A stretch of DNA of 64,000 bases from Aliiglaciecola sp. M165 (GCF_007197995.1 NZ_VKKH01000002.1:1-64000); one strand, 5' to 3'; positions 1 through 9,372 are shown, numbered from the stretch's first letter. Translations and numbers: made by a program. Notes: generated by a model not told the origin, from the letters alone.

Positions 1-139
1 TGCTAAGAAGATGGTGGAAGAATCAATACAGATATATAATCAAAGAAGGCCGCATCTGGCCTTAAAATACAAAACGCCCGATGAAGTTCATCGAGCGCTT
101 TAATGTGAAATAAGTGTCAACCTATTTCAGGACTAGTCA
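1..139 (+). mobile_element. Right end of an IS3-family insertion sequence
   Basis: The transposase stop at 103 is followed by a short non-coding stretch and a terminal-repeat-like sequence at about 115-139, beginning TGTCAACC and ending TAGTCA. IS3 elements end in CA and have short 3' non-coding tails of this size, so the element most likely ends at about 139. The left end and the target duplication are outside the window. Confidence 0.65.
2..103 (+). pseudogene. C-terminal end of an IS3-family transposase (OrfB), cut by the window edge
   Basis: Reading frame 2 gives 33 codons ending in TAA. The peptide carries the IS3/IS150-type OrfB tail, with the motif YNQRRPHLAL followed by YKTPDEVHRAL, which is the conserved end of the integrase core. 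The DDE catalytic part lies outside the window, so it cannot be said whether the copy is intact or a relic. Codon use and the tail match the family closely; only the boundary prevents a full call. Confidence 0.8.
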
Positions 140-212
140 CTAACAACTTTAGCTTGAGCCAGCCCATACCAAAATAAATTATAATTGATATTAATCAGCA
201 AAAATTTGCAAC

Positions 213-3200
213 TTAATATTTAGCCGACATTTCCTTTTTAATGTAATAAGAACGTCTATATACCAACAAGAAGATAATTAAAATTACATATAAAGGAGCT
301 AATACTCCTCCGCTCTCACTCTGATTTTGAACGGGGGCTTGTGAAGACGCCCTAGAACTATCTAGTGGAAACGCGTCTTGAACGTCTGGAGTTCCATCAC
401 CATCGTCATCTTCATCTTTATTATTTCCAATACCATCTCTATCGGTATCTGTTGTTTCAGTTGGATCCAATGGAAAAGCGTCTACTGAATCTTCTGATCC
501 GTCTCCATCATCATCCGTATCCGTGTTATTCCCTGTACCATCCCCATCTGTATCCGTCGTTTCTGTTGGATCTAAAGGAAAAGCGTCGACTGAATCCTCT
601 GCCCCATCACCATCATCGTCTGCATCCGAGTTATTACCTATACCATCACCATCTGTATCCGCTGATTCTCTTGAATCTAATGGATAAGCGTCGACGGAAT
701 CCTCAGTACCATCACCATCATCGTCTGCATCCGAATTATTACCAATACCGTCCCCATCCGTATCCGTTGCTTCTGATGGATCATATGGAAAGTCATCTAC
801 CAAATCTTCCGTTCCGTCACCATCATCATCAGTATCGTTACGATTATCCATTCCATCATTATCGGTATCTAATGGGAAAAGGTCTTCGGCATCTAAAATG
901 CCATCACTATCGTCGTCAATATCAGCATGGTTGCCTATTCCATCGGCATCAGAATCTAAACTCTCACTAGGGTTAAATGGAAAACTATCTTCTTCGTCTT
1001 CAACACCATCGTTATCATCGTCACGGTCAGCATTGTCCCCAACACCATCACCATCAAAGTCGGCGCTTTCCGATGGATCTAGTGGAAACAAATCCGAATC
1101 ATCGTTAATACCGTCATTATCATCATCATTGTCTGTGTCGTTGTTAAAACCATCGTTGTCAGTATCAAAGGGAAACGCATCTTCTGCATCTAAAACGCCA
1201 TCGTTGTCGTCGTCAGAATCTGCATTATCGCCTAAACCGTCACGATCAAAGTCTCTACTTTCGTCAGCTAAATAAGGAAAAATATCATTATTGTCATCAA
1301 CGCCGTCATTGTCGTTGTCATGATCATTGCTATCTAATAAACCATCACCATCTGAATCCAGATCCATAAAATAGGAAGTGTTTGACGTCAAAGTAATGCT
1401 ACGTTTTTGCCTATATTGAAGACCAACCTCGATACCAATTTCGTAAACTTCACCTTCAAGATCTGCTGGAAGACTACCAAAATTAAATTGAATAGAGCCC
1501 TCATTCTCCTGGAGTACAATTTGAATGAAATCGCCAAATGCAACGATGATGTTTCGGTTGGGAGCTTCCCCTTTTATCCATTCGCGTTTCGATGCGTATG
1601 AGTCAAGTTTGACTGGAGCAGCATAAATGCGCACCGAATTGAGGTGTTTGTCTACGAATACACTATCGTCATAGTGACTATTTGAATGCTCTACTATCAC
1701 TGGGTTAGAGTTTGCGAGGTCCTTAGCTGCGTTATTTGTTGCTTCTGGTTGTTTAGTTTGTTGCTTTAACCTAGCGTCTTTCTGTTTTAAAGAATCTACA
1801 AGTAAGAAAGGGCTTTCAGATGTCACTAGCCCGTAACGTTGTGTGCCGCTGCTGAAACTGAACGATTTACTGATATCGGTAGTCACCCCACCTAACCTTA
1901 ATTCAACGGGGCTATTTTCCCACTGACCTAATTGTTCATCTACGTTTCTATCAATAACCACCCATTCAGCTGTTATTTCTGAGACAGGTTGATACTCATT
2001 TAAAACAATGAGGTTTAAATCGTAATCAAGAGGATTAGTTAGAGTGATGTCTCTGGGAGTGCTTGAAGAAAAAGTTAGAATTCCCATGCCATCATTCGCG
2101 TGTACGTCAAATTCCAAACCGTCGTCGCGCGATTGGAAAGTATCACCAGTTATAGAATCGGTATAGGTGTACTGCTCCCCTGGTTGCTCACAATTTATAC
2201 TTTTCGTTTTGACTTTAAAAGCCTCGTTCACAACAGCATAGTTAGTATGGTTATTTGATGGCAGTAACCTTCTTTGAATCACTTTATTTTCACAATCAAG
2301 GGCGCCCTGATTGTTTCCGGATAGCGTCAAGAGATCCTTCCCGGCTATATTTATTGGATATCTGTAATTTGGGAAAAATTCTTCGTATGATCCACCAGAA
2401 GCCAATGCATTGGCAATTTTCCAGGCAGGCCAATCATTGTTGTGTGACTTTATCACCGCAGCCATTGCGGTGAGAATTCCTTCTCCCGGATTACCGGGCG
2501 CTACATAATCATAACCATCAACCCAGAGCCCATTGTCCTCTTCCCAAACATGAAATCTATCTACATAGGTCTCGTCGCCTGAAATCACTAATTTTAATTC
2601 GATAACTGAGTCACTTAAAATTGGGGGAAAATAATAATTACTTAGATCGAGCTCGGCGGTATATAGGTCCCAAATCCCGCGCGCTTTGGCAAAACCATTA
2701 GTAAAAATTTGCCATTCTTCAGTACCAACGACCCGGAATTCCAGATTGACAAAACCTACGCTATCGGTATAAATGGGATGTCTGTTAGGGTTTAGGCTAT
2801 TCACCCGCTTAATTCGTTTGAGACTGACATCAATGAGTAGCTTAGATGTATTCAGTTCAGCAAGATTAATAGCAGGGAGAACGATTTCAGAGCGCCCTCC
2901 GTTATTTGCCAATGGTTCAATGTGCCAAGTCATTGCCTCTGAGTCGTCGGGATGTTCTATTATATTTATCCAATCAGAAACCGTGACATTGGAACTAGCT
3001 GGGGTAACTTCTAAAACATAGTCTCCATTAGAAACATACTTTTCAAAAGGTACTGTTGATATCGTGTCTTCAACAACGATGGAAGTCGTAGCAGATCGGC
3101 CGTAGTTGCCATATGTAGACAATCCTCTTTTGAGTCTAGATGCTGATACTATGTTAGGGCTATGCAATGAAAAGGGGAAGATAGGCATGAAATCCAAGTG

Positions 3201-3929
3201 TTCCCCGTCGTAGTCAGGTGTATTTGTCATTCCGCTTATGAATAAAAGGTCATTCGATTCTATTTTGTCCGATAAGCTGAGTAGAAGTTTGACAGCATCT
3301 TCTGTTTCTGGCGTGTAAAAGCCTGGCCCAATGGAAAACGAAATTGAGATTGCAAATAAATTGACGCCGTTGTTTTTTAATTGAATGGCATAATCAACGC
3401 ACTCTTCAATAACAGCGACATTGTCAATTATCGGCTGCGCATTAAAATTATCAGGTACTTTACAGGAAACTATTTTTGTTGCAGGGGAAATACCGCGAAT
3501 CCCCAAGCCATTATTTGATTGAGCGGCAATAATACCCGCCAAGCTTGTTCCCCAACCATCATTGTCGGTCAAGTCTCCATTTTGATCTGCTATATTAATG
3601 CCGCTAACATCATCTATATAGCCATTTGAGTCATTATCAACGCCATCATTTGGTACTTCATTAGCATTGTTCCAAAAGGCTTGCTGTAGGTCTTCGTGAC
3701 TAGTTTGAGACCCAAAGGATATAATCATTACAACGTTTTCTTCCCCTTGGCCAAGTGCATTCTCTGTTTCCAAAACACCAAACCTGTAACCACCTGGATC
3801 TGAGTCAACACTATTTCCTTCGAATTGCCATTGACGAAAATGCAATGGATCGTCCGATGCTACTAGTGAAGCGGAAACAATTGAAAGGGAAAGCACGAAT
3901 GAGATAAGAGGAAATTTAATACAGCTCAA
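213..3929 (-). CDS. Secreted subtilase-fold (S8) protein, probable pseudoprotease, with Asp-rich type 3 repeats and GlyGly-CTERM-like tail
   Basis: A 1238-residue protein starting at TTG with a good AGGA ribosome site. Residues 1-24 are a signal peptide. Residues ~60-290 and 470-510 align by eye with an S8 subtilase: the stretch NDGVDND/GYIDDVSG and AGIIAAQSNN are typical. All catalytic motifs are altered: the DTG aspartate motif reads SFG (71-73), the HGTH histidine motif reads WGTS (126-129), the oxyanion AGN reads SGM (232-234), and the GTSMAAP serine motif is replaced by a Gly/Pro/Glu stretch near 478-491. A beta-rich insert occupies ~290-470. Residues ~854-1195 are thrombospondin type 3-like repeats (DxDxDG plus DAFPLD units), likely calcium binding. 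The end has GG, one membrane segment and an RR pair, a GlyGly-CTERM-like rhombosortase signal. Probable role: cell-surface binding or structural protein; function inferred. Confidence 0.85.
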   Translation of the reverse strand: MSCIKFPLISFVLSLSIVSASLVASDDPLHFRQWQFEGNSVDSDPGGYRFGVLETENALGQGEENVVMIISFGSQTSHEDLQQAFWNNANEVPNDGVDNDSNGYIDDVSGINIADQNGDLTDNDGWGTSLAGIIAAQSNNGLGIRGISPATKIVSCKVPDNFNAQPIIDNVAVIEECVDYAIQLKNNGVNLFAISISFSIGPGFYTPETEDAVKLLLSLSDKIESNDLLFISGMTNTPDYDGEHLDFMPIFPFSLHSPNIVSASRLKRGLSTYGNYGRSATTSIVVEDTISTVPFEKYVSNGDYVLEVTPASSNVTVSDWINIIEHPDDSEAMTWHIEPLANNGGRSEIVLPAINLAELNTSKLLIDVSLKRIKRVNSLNPNRHPIYTDSVGFVNLEFRVVGTEEWQIFTNGFAKARGIWDLYTAELDLSNYYFPPILSDSVIELKLVISGDETYVDRFHVWEEDNGLWVDGYDYVAPGNPGEGILTAMAAVIKSHNNDWPAWKIANALASGGSYEEFFPNYRYPINIAGKDLLTLSGNNQGALDCENKVIQRRLLPSNNHTNYAVVNEAFKVKTKSINCEQPGEQYTYTDSITGDTFQSRDDGLEFDVHANDGMGILTFSSSTPRDITLTNPLDYDLNLIVLNEYQPVSEITAEWVVIDRNVDEQLGQWENSPVELRLGGVTTDISKSFSFSSGTQRYGLVTSESPFLLVDSLKQKDARLKQQTKQPEATNNAAKDLANSNPVIVEHSNSHYDDSVFVDKHLNSVRIYAAPVKLDSYASKREWIKGEAPNRNIIVAFGDFIQIVLQENEGSIQFNFGSLPADLEGEVYEIGIEVGLQYRQKRSITLTSNTSYFMDLDSDGDGLLDSNDHDNDNDGVDDNNDIFPYLADESRDFDRDGLGDNADSDDDNDGVLDAEDAFPFDTDNDGFNNDTDNDDDNDGINDDSDLFPLDPSESADFDGDGVGDNADRDDDNDGVEDEEDSFPFNPSESLDSDADGIGNHADIDDDSDGILDAEDLFPLDTDNDGMDNRNDTDDDGDGTEDLVDDFPYDPSEATDTDGDGIGNNSDADDDGDGTEDSVDAYPLDSRESADTDGDGIGNNSDADDDGDGAEDSVDAFPLDPTETTDTDGDGTGNNTDTDDDGDGSEDSVDAFPLDPTETTDTDRDGIGNNKDEDDDGDGTPDVQDAFPLDSSRASSQAPVQNQSESGGVLAPLYVILIIFLLVYRRSYYIKKEMSAKY

Positions 3930-4116
3930 AATTAAGTCCTTTTAACGATTGTAAACAACAGCTTTAAGCACATCGACTTAAAAGAAGGAAATGGTAACAC
4001 AAACCGCTTGATTCTGGTAAAAGTAAACAAGCTAAAACAGAGCTAAAATCGACGCTTTGACTGACGTTGTTGCTAAGCTAGCTGCTAAAAAAGCCTAAGT
4101 TAACGTTTTAATATTG

Positions 4117-4146
4117 AAAGGGTGCCCATTGGCACCCTTTTTTGTT
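4117..4146. terminator. Intrinsic terminator 3' of the YfcC-type carrier gene
   Basis: A perfect 10-bp stem (4117-4126 with 4131-4140) has a 4-base loop and is bounded by T-rich sequence on the plus strand and an A-tract on its other side. It lies just past the stop of the minus-strand gene at 4164, so it probably ends that transcript; the T run also suits plus-strand transcription. Confidence 0.75.
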
Positions 4147-4163
4147 GTTATCCCACGAAAACA

Positions 4164-5603
4164 TCAGCTAGTTATCAGTTGCATCGGTAAATCTACAGCG
4201 GTAATAACAGGCTGCACATCAGCACCGTAATCGAAGACAACAGCCAGTACTAACACCAAAGACGCGGCCAGCATCAGCTTGATAATTAATGGGAAGCAGA
4301 ACTTAAACCATAAGTGATAAGGCACCCCTGCCATCCCGATGATCCCCATAAGTACTGCATTGGTCGGAATGATCATGTTTGAGAAGCCGTCACCAAATTG
4401 ATAGGCAAGTACCGCAATTTGACGATTAACCCCAATCAGATCCCCTACTGGCGCCATCAATGGCATGGTGACATAGGCTTGGCCACTTCCAGATGGAATA
4501 AACAGGTTAAGAATGGTTTGCATGATAAACATTCCCACAGCCGCCAATTCTGCACCAAGGTGAGACAGTGGCGCTGACATTCCGTAGACCAGCGTGTGCA
4601 GTATTTGTCCATCTTCCATGATTAACGCAATCCCTCGCGCCACACCAATCAAAATCGCGGTAGTAGCGAGATCTTGCACCCCTTCGATAAATTTATTCGC
4701 AGCAGTATCTGCTGCAAGTTGACCGACAATGGCAGTAAACATGCCCCACAAAATGAACATCGCTCCCAGCTCATAGAGATACCAACCTTTTTGCGAAATG
4801 CCCCAAACCGCAGTAGCAATGGTCGCAACCAGACCAAACAAGATTAATTTATGGCGCGTATTGAGAACAGGATAATCCTCTGTTTCTGCTGTGCCTAACG
4901 GACAAGGAAGATTGGCAGTCATTGAATTGGCCGGGTCTTGCTGCACTTTTTTTGCATAACGCCAAACGTGGTGAAAGCCAATCAAGACAAAAGGAACAAA
5001 TATCGCCAGTCGCAATTCGATGCCTGAATACAAGGGTACGTCAGCGACTTGCTGGGCCACCATCACTGTAAAAGGACTAAATGCCGATACGCCGTATCCA
5101 AAGCCATACCCTGTAACAACCATGCCAACGGCTGTCATCGCATCGAGCCGCATGGCTTTGCACAGGCCAACCAAGATCAACACAAAGGGTATGTACTCCC
5201 CTGCAGTACCAATCGCACCTGATGCCATTGCAAAGGTAAAAACCACCATAAAGATAAGCAATTGAGGCTTGTGACCAAAACGTTCCAATAAGCTACCAAT
5301 GAGCGCATCAATGGTTCCGGTTGAACGTGCGATTGCAAGCACGCCGCCTACGATAAATACAAAAAATATCACATCTTGTGCTGCGGCTAATGCTCTTGGT
5401 ATCGCCACCAAAAAGTCCATGGGTGAGAGGCGGATCTGATCGTCTGAAAGTGCATAGGTACCCGCAACGACCGCCTGGCGGCCATTTTCTAAAGTAACCG
5501 TCTCAAAAAAACCTTGTGGAACAAGCCAGGTGGCCAGATAGGCAACTAACATCATCGAAAGTAATAAGATAAGGGTATGGGGAACTTTAAATTTTTCGGT
5601 CAT
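4164..5603 (-). CDS. YfcC/DcuC-family membrane carrier
   Basis: A 479-residue polytopic membrane protein with about 12 hydrophobic segments. It has the features of the YfcC branch of the C4-dicarboxylate anaerobic carrier superfamily: an N-terminal helix followed by a periplasmic loop ending in SPMDFL, a Gly-rich GTAGEYIPF motif near 130-140 and a PSGSGQAYVTMP motif near 365-380. Family members are proposed to carry dicarboxylates, short fatty acids or basic amino acids; substrate cannot be told from sequence. It is a single-gene unit ending at a strong hairpin at 4117-4140. The predicted inner-membrane location is secure, the substrate is not. Confidence 0.85.
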   Translation of the reverse strand: MTEKFKVPHTLILLLSMMLVAYLATWLVPQGFFETVTLENGRQAVVAGTYALSDDQIRLSPMDFLVAIPRALAAAQDVIFFVFIVGGVLAIARSTGTIDALIGSLLERFGHKPQLLIFMVVFTFAMASGAIGTAGEYIPFVLILVGLCKAMRLDAMTAVGMVVTGYGFGYGVSAFSPFTVMVAQQVADVPLYSGIELRLAIFVPFVLIGFHHVWRYAKKVQQDPANSMTANLPCPLGTAETEDYPVLNTRHKLILFGLVATIATAVWGISQKGWYLYELGAMFILWGMFTAIVGQLAADTAANKFIEGVQDLATTAILIGVARGIALIMEDGQILHTLVYGMSAPLSHLGAELAAVGMFIMQTILNLFIPSGSGQAYVTMPLMAPVGDLIGVNRQIAVLAYQFGDGFSNMIIPTNAVLMGIIGMAGVPYHLWFKFCFPLIIKLMLAASLVLVLAVVFDYGADVQPVITAVDLPMQLITS

Positions 5604-5728
5604 TTTTGTGCAGATTCCAAAGAGATTTAAAATATCTTACTCGATAAGACTAAGATATAAAGTGAAATAGAGAGTCGAAAGCTCAGTTGTATAAAGAACA
5701 TACGAAATTTGCACAAATGCCAGGAAGC

Positions 5729-5772
5729 CGTAAAAAAGAAAAACGCGGTGCCGTTCAACCGTCCACCGCGTT
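5729..5772 (-). terminator. Intrinsic terminator for the small membrane gene at 5795-5974
   Basis: On the minus strand a perfect 9-bp GC-rich stem (5764-5772 with 5742-5750) is followed by a T-rich run (complement of 5731-5741). It lies 22 bases past the stop of the 59-codon gene. Confidence 0.85.
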
Positions 5773-5794
5773 CGAATATTTGAAGTAAAGGTAT

Positions 5795-5974
5795 TTACCA
5801 CATGAGCGCTATTAACAATAACAATCCAATCACTAAACCAGTCACACCAAAGAAACTGTATTCAACTTTTTCGCGCATTCCTCCTGCTGGAGAAGGGATA
5901 AATCCCATGATGACGCAGCTTACGCCAATAACAAAAGAAAATACGGTCAACCCAAATAAGATCGCTTCTAACAT
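5795..5974 (-). CDS. Small two-helix membrane protein, unknown function
   Basis: An ORF of 59 residues read from the minus strand. ATG at 5974 has a GGAAAGAG ribosome site close upstream, TAA ends at 5795, and a strong intrinsic terminator follows. The protein has two hydrophobic segments (about residues 4-25 and 41-58) separated by a short polar loop containing PSPAGGMREKVEY, a layout typical of small inner-membrane proteins. The combination of ribosome site, coding composition and its own terminator makes it a genuine gene. I do not recognise the family; a plus-strand ORF over the same bases has no such signals. Confidence 0.8.
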   Translation of the reverse strand: MLEAILFGLTVFSFVIGVSCVIMGFIPSPAGGMREKVEYSFFGVTGLVIGLLLLIALMW

Positions 5975-6272
5975 GCTCTTTCCAATACCAATATAATAGA
6001 CTTGTTATATTATGCACCAAAATCAGTGATTTGGGGAATGATCTAAATCAATCCGTGTAACAATTATCTTTTTCTAATTAGTGGTGAAATTCACTAACTT
6101 TTAGTAAAGAGTCGCAATTATGTCACAAGAAGGTTACGTACTTTTTAAAAGTTATTTATATAACTTACTGTTTAATAAATCTTTTTCGATATTGGTCTAA
6201 GTATTGCTCAGTTTAACAAGTACATTTAACAAGTGATTAAACCAGACCTTTTAGGTCGTAAAGGAATTCAAC

Positions 6273-7070
6273 ATGAAAAAGACTCTGATCGCAGCAAGTA
6301 TCGCCCTTTGTTCCACCACTGCTTTTGCAGGCAATAACCACGACAGTTGCAATATCAACATTGACGGTCAGGTTTCCTTGATTGATGAAGTACTTACCAT
6401 AACCACCGAAGATAAAGATGTGATCCGTATCGAAGCTGGCGAAGTGGTTTACGTGAATGGCGATGAGGTTTTGTTAAACGCCGAACAGCAAAACTGGATG
6501 TCGAGTTACTATGACGGAATATACAGCGCAGTGCCTGCCGTAGCTGATATTGCATTAGATGGTGTGGCAATTGCCAGCACAGCAGTGACTGAGGTATTTG
6601 GTAATTTGTTAGGGACCGATTCAAGTGCAGTGGATAACATCAACGACAAGCTGGACGAAATCAAAGATAAAATTCAATACAACTTTTATGCTGAAGATGG
6701 CAGCATCAGACTAGACTCTACACACTTCAGCGATGGCGAAGTATTTGGTCCGCAATGGGAAAACGAATTTGAAGAAGCGATTGAAGAAGTTGTTATGTCT
6801 TCAATTGGTCATTTGCTCGTTGCCATTGGCACTAAAATGATGTTTAACGGTGGCGATACAGATAGTTTCGAAGCCAATATGGAAGACTTTGCGGCAGATA
6901 TCGAACAACGTATCGAATCACAAGCCGAGGAACTTGAAATAAAAGCGGATGCTTTGTGTTCTCAGTTGGCTGGCGTCGATTATGTAGAAAACAACCTTCA
7001 GGCCTCAGTAAAAGAACTTTCTGGTTTGAATATTATCTCAATTGATTCTCATGGAAAAAAATTGAAATAA
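6273..7070 (+). CDS. DUF2884 (YggN-like) secreted protein
   Basis: A 265-residue protein with a clear signal peptide (cleavage after AFA, residue 19). The mature part begins with a conserved Cys and a region of the type CNINIDGQV, then alternating IRIEAGEVVYVNG strands and an acidic helical C-terminal half with a late Cys, as in the DUF2884/YggN family. These are periplasmic proteins of unknown function in gammaproteobacteria. The start has an AAAGGA ribosome site. The next gene begins 2 bases after the stop, so the two are co-transcribed. Confidence 0.8.
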   Translation: MKKTLIAASIALCSTTAFAGNNHDSCNINIDGQVSLIDEVLTITTEDKDVIRIEAGEVVYVNGDEVLLNAEQQNWMSSYYDGIYSAVPAVADIALDGVAIASTAVTEVFGNLLGTDSSAVDNINDKLDEIKDKIQYNFYAEDGSIRLDSTHFSDGEVFGPQWENEFEEAIEEVVMSSIGHLLVAIGTKMMFNGGDTDSFEANMEDFAADIEQRIESQAEELEIKADALCSQLAGVDYVENNLQASVKELSGLNIISIDSHGKKLK

Positions 7071-7071
7071 A

Positions 7072-7884
7072 ATGAACATAACGATCATTGGCGGTGGCTG
7101 GCTAGGACAGCCACTTGCAAAACGTTTGATAGAAGCTGGCCACGATGTAGTGGCCACAAAGCGTTCAGTCGATGGAGTGAATGCACTGCAAGCGCAAGGC
7201 ATCGAAAGTCAATGTTATCAATTGGGAGACGATTTAGCTTCTCCAGAGGTAGTTTCGCTATTAAGTAGTGACGTCCTGATCATTAATATTCCCCCAGGCA
7301 GAAAATCCTATGAGCCCTTTGTTTTTATTAATAACATGCAGGCGCTAGTTTCTGAGGCACAGATGTGTGGCACGTCTCATGTGATTTTTGTCAGTACCAC
7401 CGCAGTCTATGGCAACCAATCCCGAACGGTTTATGAGTATTCTGAGACTGACGCTGCAACAACCAGCGCTAAAGCCCACGTTGAAATAGAAAAGCATCTG
7501 CGCAAGGTCTTTTCTGATCAAGCTTGCATTTTAAGATTGGCAGGATTGGTTAGTGAAGATAGACACCCTGCGCGCAGTTTATCTGGCAGACAAAACATCG
7601 AAAACGGACAACAGGTAGTTAATTTGGTGCATAGGAAAGACGTTATTAACGCAATACAAGCGATTTGTGAAAACGAAATCTATGGACACACATTGCACCT
7701 GTGCGCTATTGAACACCCTACTCGGGCCAACTATTACTCTGATGCGGCAGAAAAAATGGGGTTACCCCTTCCTAGCTTCAGACCGACAACCAGTGAAGAA
7801 GCAGGTAAGTCAATTAACTGCGAATTTACCTTGAAAACCTTAGGATTGAACCTGGAATTTTCCAGCCCTTACGATATGTTGTAA
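7072..7884 (+). CDS. NAD(P)-dependent epimerase/dehydratase-like SDR (YeeZ-like)
   Basis: A 270-residue Rossmann-fold protein. The N terminus has the nucleotide-binding glycine motif GGGWLGQPLAK (residues 7-17), and the segment FVSTTAVYGNQ near residue 120 resembles the active-site strand of extended SDR enzymes. The classical YxxxK pair is not obvious, as in the short YeeZ-type relatives. The reaction is unknown; relatives are annotated as NAD-dependent epimerase/dehydratases. It is translationally adjacent to the DUF2884 gene. Confidence 0.8.
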   Translation: MNITIIGGGWLGQPLAKRLIEAGHDVVATKRSVDGVNALQAQGIESQCYQLGDDLASPEVVSLLSSDVLIINIPPGRKSYEPFVFINNMQALVSEAQMCGTSHVIFVSTTAVYGNQSRTVYEYSETDAATTSAKAHVEIEKHLRKVFSDQACILRLAGLVSEDRHPARSLSGRQNIENGQQVVNLVHRKDVINAIQAICENEIYGHTLHLCAIEHPTRANYYSDAAEKMGLPLPSFRPTTSEEAGKSINCEFTLKTLGLNLEFSSPYDML

Positions 7885-7893
7885 GCATGAAAA

Positions 7894-7932
7894 TTGCTCA
7901 CCAATGCACAAGTCATTCGCATTGGCGAGCAG
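7894..7932 (-). terminator. Hairpin between convergent genes
   Basis: Arms 7895-7907 and 7919-7931 pair over 13 positions with one mismatch. On the minus strand the stem is followed by AATTTT, so it probably terminates the NSS transporter transcript; on the plus strand it could also limit the 6273-7884 operon. Confidence 0.6.
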
Positions 7933-7950
7933 AAATGATTTCGCAGTAAA

Positions 7951-9372
7951 TTAACCTATTATTGCCTCACCAAAATACTTGAGCGCAACCGTGTTAATGA
8001 ACACCAAAAACAGGATGACTGGGATGAAGGTTCCAACTGAAAAATCTACATATTTTTCAAACAGACTCCCTTCATAACTCGGTGAGCCTTGATCCAGTTC
8101 ATGATTGAAATTCTGCTTTTTCCAACGGTAAATAACAAACAAACATATCAATAGCCCGTTCAGTGGCAATATGGTGTCGTAGAACACATCTACAATCACA
8201 TCAAACAGTGATTTCGTTTGACCAGCGTAATTTACGAAGGCAGTTACAGGGTCCCAAATACCAAAAGACATCGAAGCAATTGCTGAGGTAACCACCAACA
8301 ATAAGCCCATTATACCTAGTGCCTTTTTACGACTGGCCCTTTTAGATTCCATAAAGGCCGAAACCGGTACTTCAAAAATCGAAACCAAAGACGTGATCGC
8401 TGCAAAAAACACCAACAAGAAGAATAAGCTCGCCACTACACTCGCACCGATATAACCGATTGATGCTTGCAGTGCTAAAAATATCTTCGGTAAGAAGGTG
8501 AAAATCATCCCTACTGATGAATCACTCAAATCAGCAGTATTGGTATTTGGATTAAATGAAAATACGGCAGGAAGTATGAGAAGGCCAGCAATAAAGGCTA
8601 CCGCAGTGTCAGCCAATGCGACAAATTTAGCAGACCCTGGAACATCAGTTTTACTGTCCAGATAAGAGCCATAAGTGATCATTATGCCCATACCTAGAGA
8701 CAGTGAGAAGAAGGCCTGAGACAGCGCAGCACTGACCACTGAGGCGTCAATTTTGCTAAAATCTGGCACCAAATAATATTGCACACCAGCAAAGGCGTTA
8801 TCTAAAGTTAGGACAAAAATTACTAAGCCTATGAGCATAATAAACAATGCTGGCATCATCACTTTAGCGGCTTTTTCAATGCCTTGTTTTACGCCACCTT
8901 GCAAAATAAGGTACACCACCGCCAGGACCGCAACCATGTAAATGAACAGTTCAGAGGATTGAATAAAATTGCCAAAGGTTGCTGGATCTGCCAGGGCATC
9001 TAGGTTACCGGTAACAGATTGGAATAAGTATCCAAAGATCCACACAGTAATTACCAGGTAAAATACCGCAATCATAAATGGTGTGATGATCGACAACCAG
9101 CCGGCCAATCGCCAATGGGGCTCTTTGTCCGTCATCGACACATAGGCGTTTAGCGGATCTTTGCGGCTGTGACGGCCAACTGACATTTCTGCCAACATGA
9201 CAGGTAAGCAAATCAGTACAACAAACACGGCGTACATTATTAAAAATGCACCGCCACCGTTTTTGGTTGCGGCAACGGGAAATCCCACCATGTTACCAAT
9301 GCCAACTGCTGAACCTGCAGCGGCAAGAATAAAACCTAAACGAGAACCAAACTGTTCGCGGCTTGCTGCCAT
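7951..9372 (-). CDS. Neurotransmitter:sodium symporter (NSS/SNF) family transporter
   Basis: A 473-residue inner-membrane protein with about 12 hydrophobic segments. The N terminus has the family signature FGSRLGFILAAAGSAVGIGN (residues 7-26) forming the substrate- and sodium-binding first helix. SLGMGIMITYGSYL near residue 225-240 is the conserved helix 6 motif. NSS proteins import amino acids or similar solutes with sodium. The substrate cannot be assigned. Single gene, ending at a hairpin shared with the convergent operon. Confidence 0.9.
   Translation of the reverse strand: MAASREQFGSRLGFILAAAGSAVGIGNMVGFPVAATKNGGGAFLIMYAVFVVLICLPVMLAEMSVGRHSRKDPLNAYVSMTDKEPHWRLAGWLSIITPFMIAVFYLVITVWIFGYLFQSVTGNLDALADPATFGNFIQSSELFIYMVAVLAVVYLILQGGVKQGIEKAAKVMMPALFIMLIGLVIFVLTLDNAFAGVQYYLVPDFSKIDASVVSAALSQAFFSLSLGMGIMITYGSYLDSKTDVPGSAKFVALADTAVAFIAGLLILPAVFSFNPNTNTADLSDSSVGMIFTFLPKIFLALQASIGYIGASVVASLFFLLVFFAAITSLVSIFEVPVSAFMESKRASRKKALGIMGLLLVVTSAIASMSFGIWDPVTAFVNYAGQTKSLFDVIVDVFYDTILPLNGLLICLFVIYRWKKQNFNHELDQGSPSYEGSLFEKYVDFSVGTFIPVILFLVFINTVALKYFGEAIIG

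Noticed and set aside
365-1275. Long plus-strand ORFs (201 and 125 codons) rich in His/Leu or Ser/Pro
   Set aside because: They are antisense to the Asp-rich repeat region; the biased amino acids come from complementing GAT/GAC codons. No ribosome site or homology.
225-1400. CRISPR-like regular repeats on casual inspection
   Set aside because: The periodicity comes from protein repeats of about 35 codons with no constant spacers; no cas genes are present.
5802-5996. Plus-strand 64-codon ORF
   Set aside because: It overlaps the minus-strand 59-codon membrane gene, which has a ribosome site, hydrophobic segments and a terminator; the plus frame has none.
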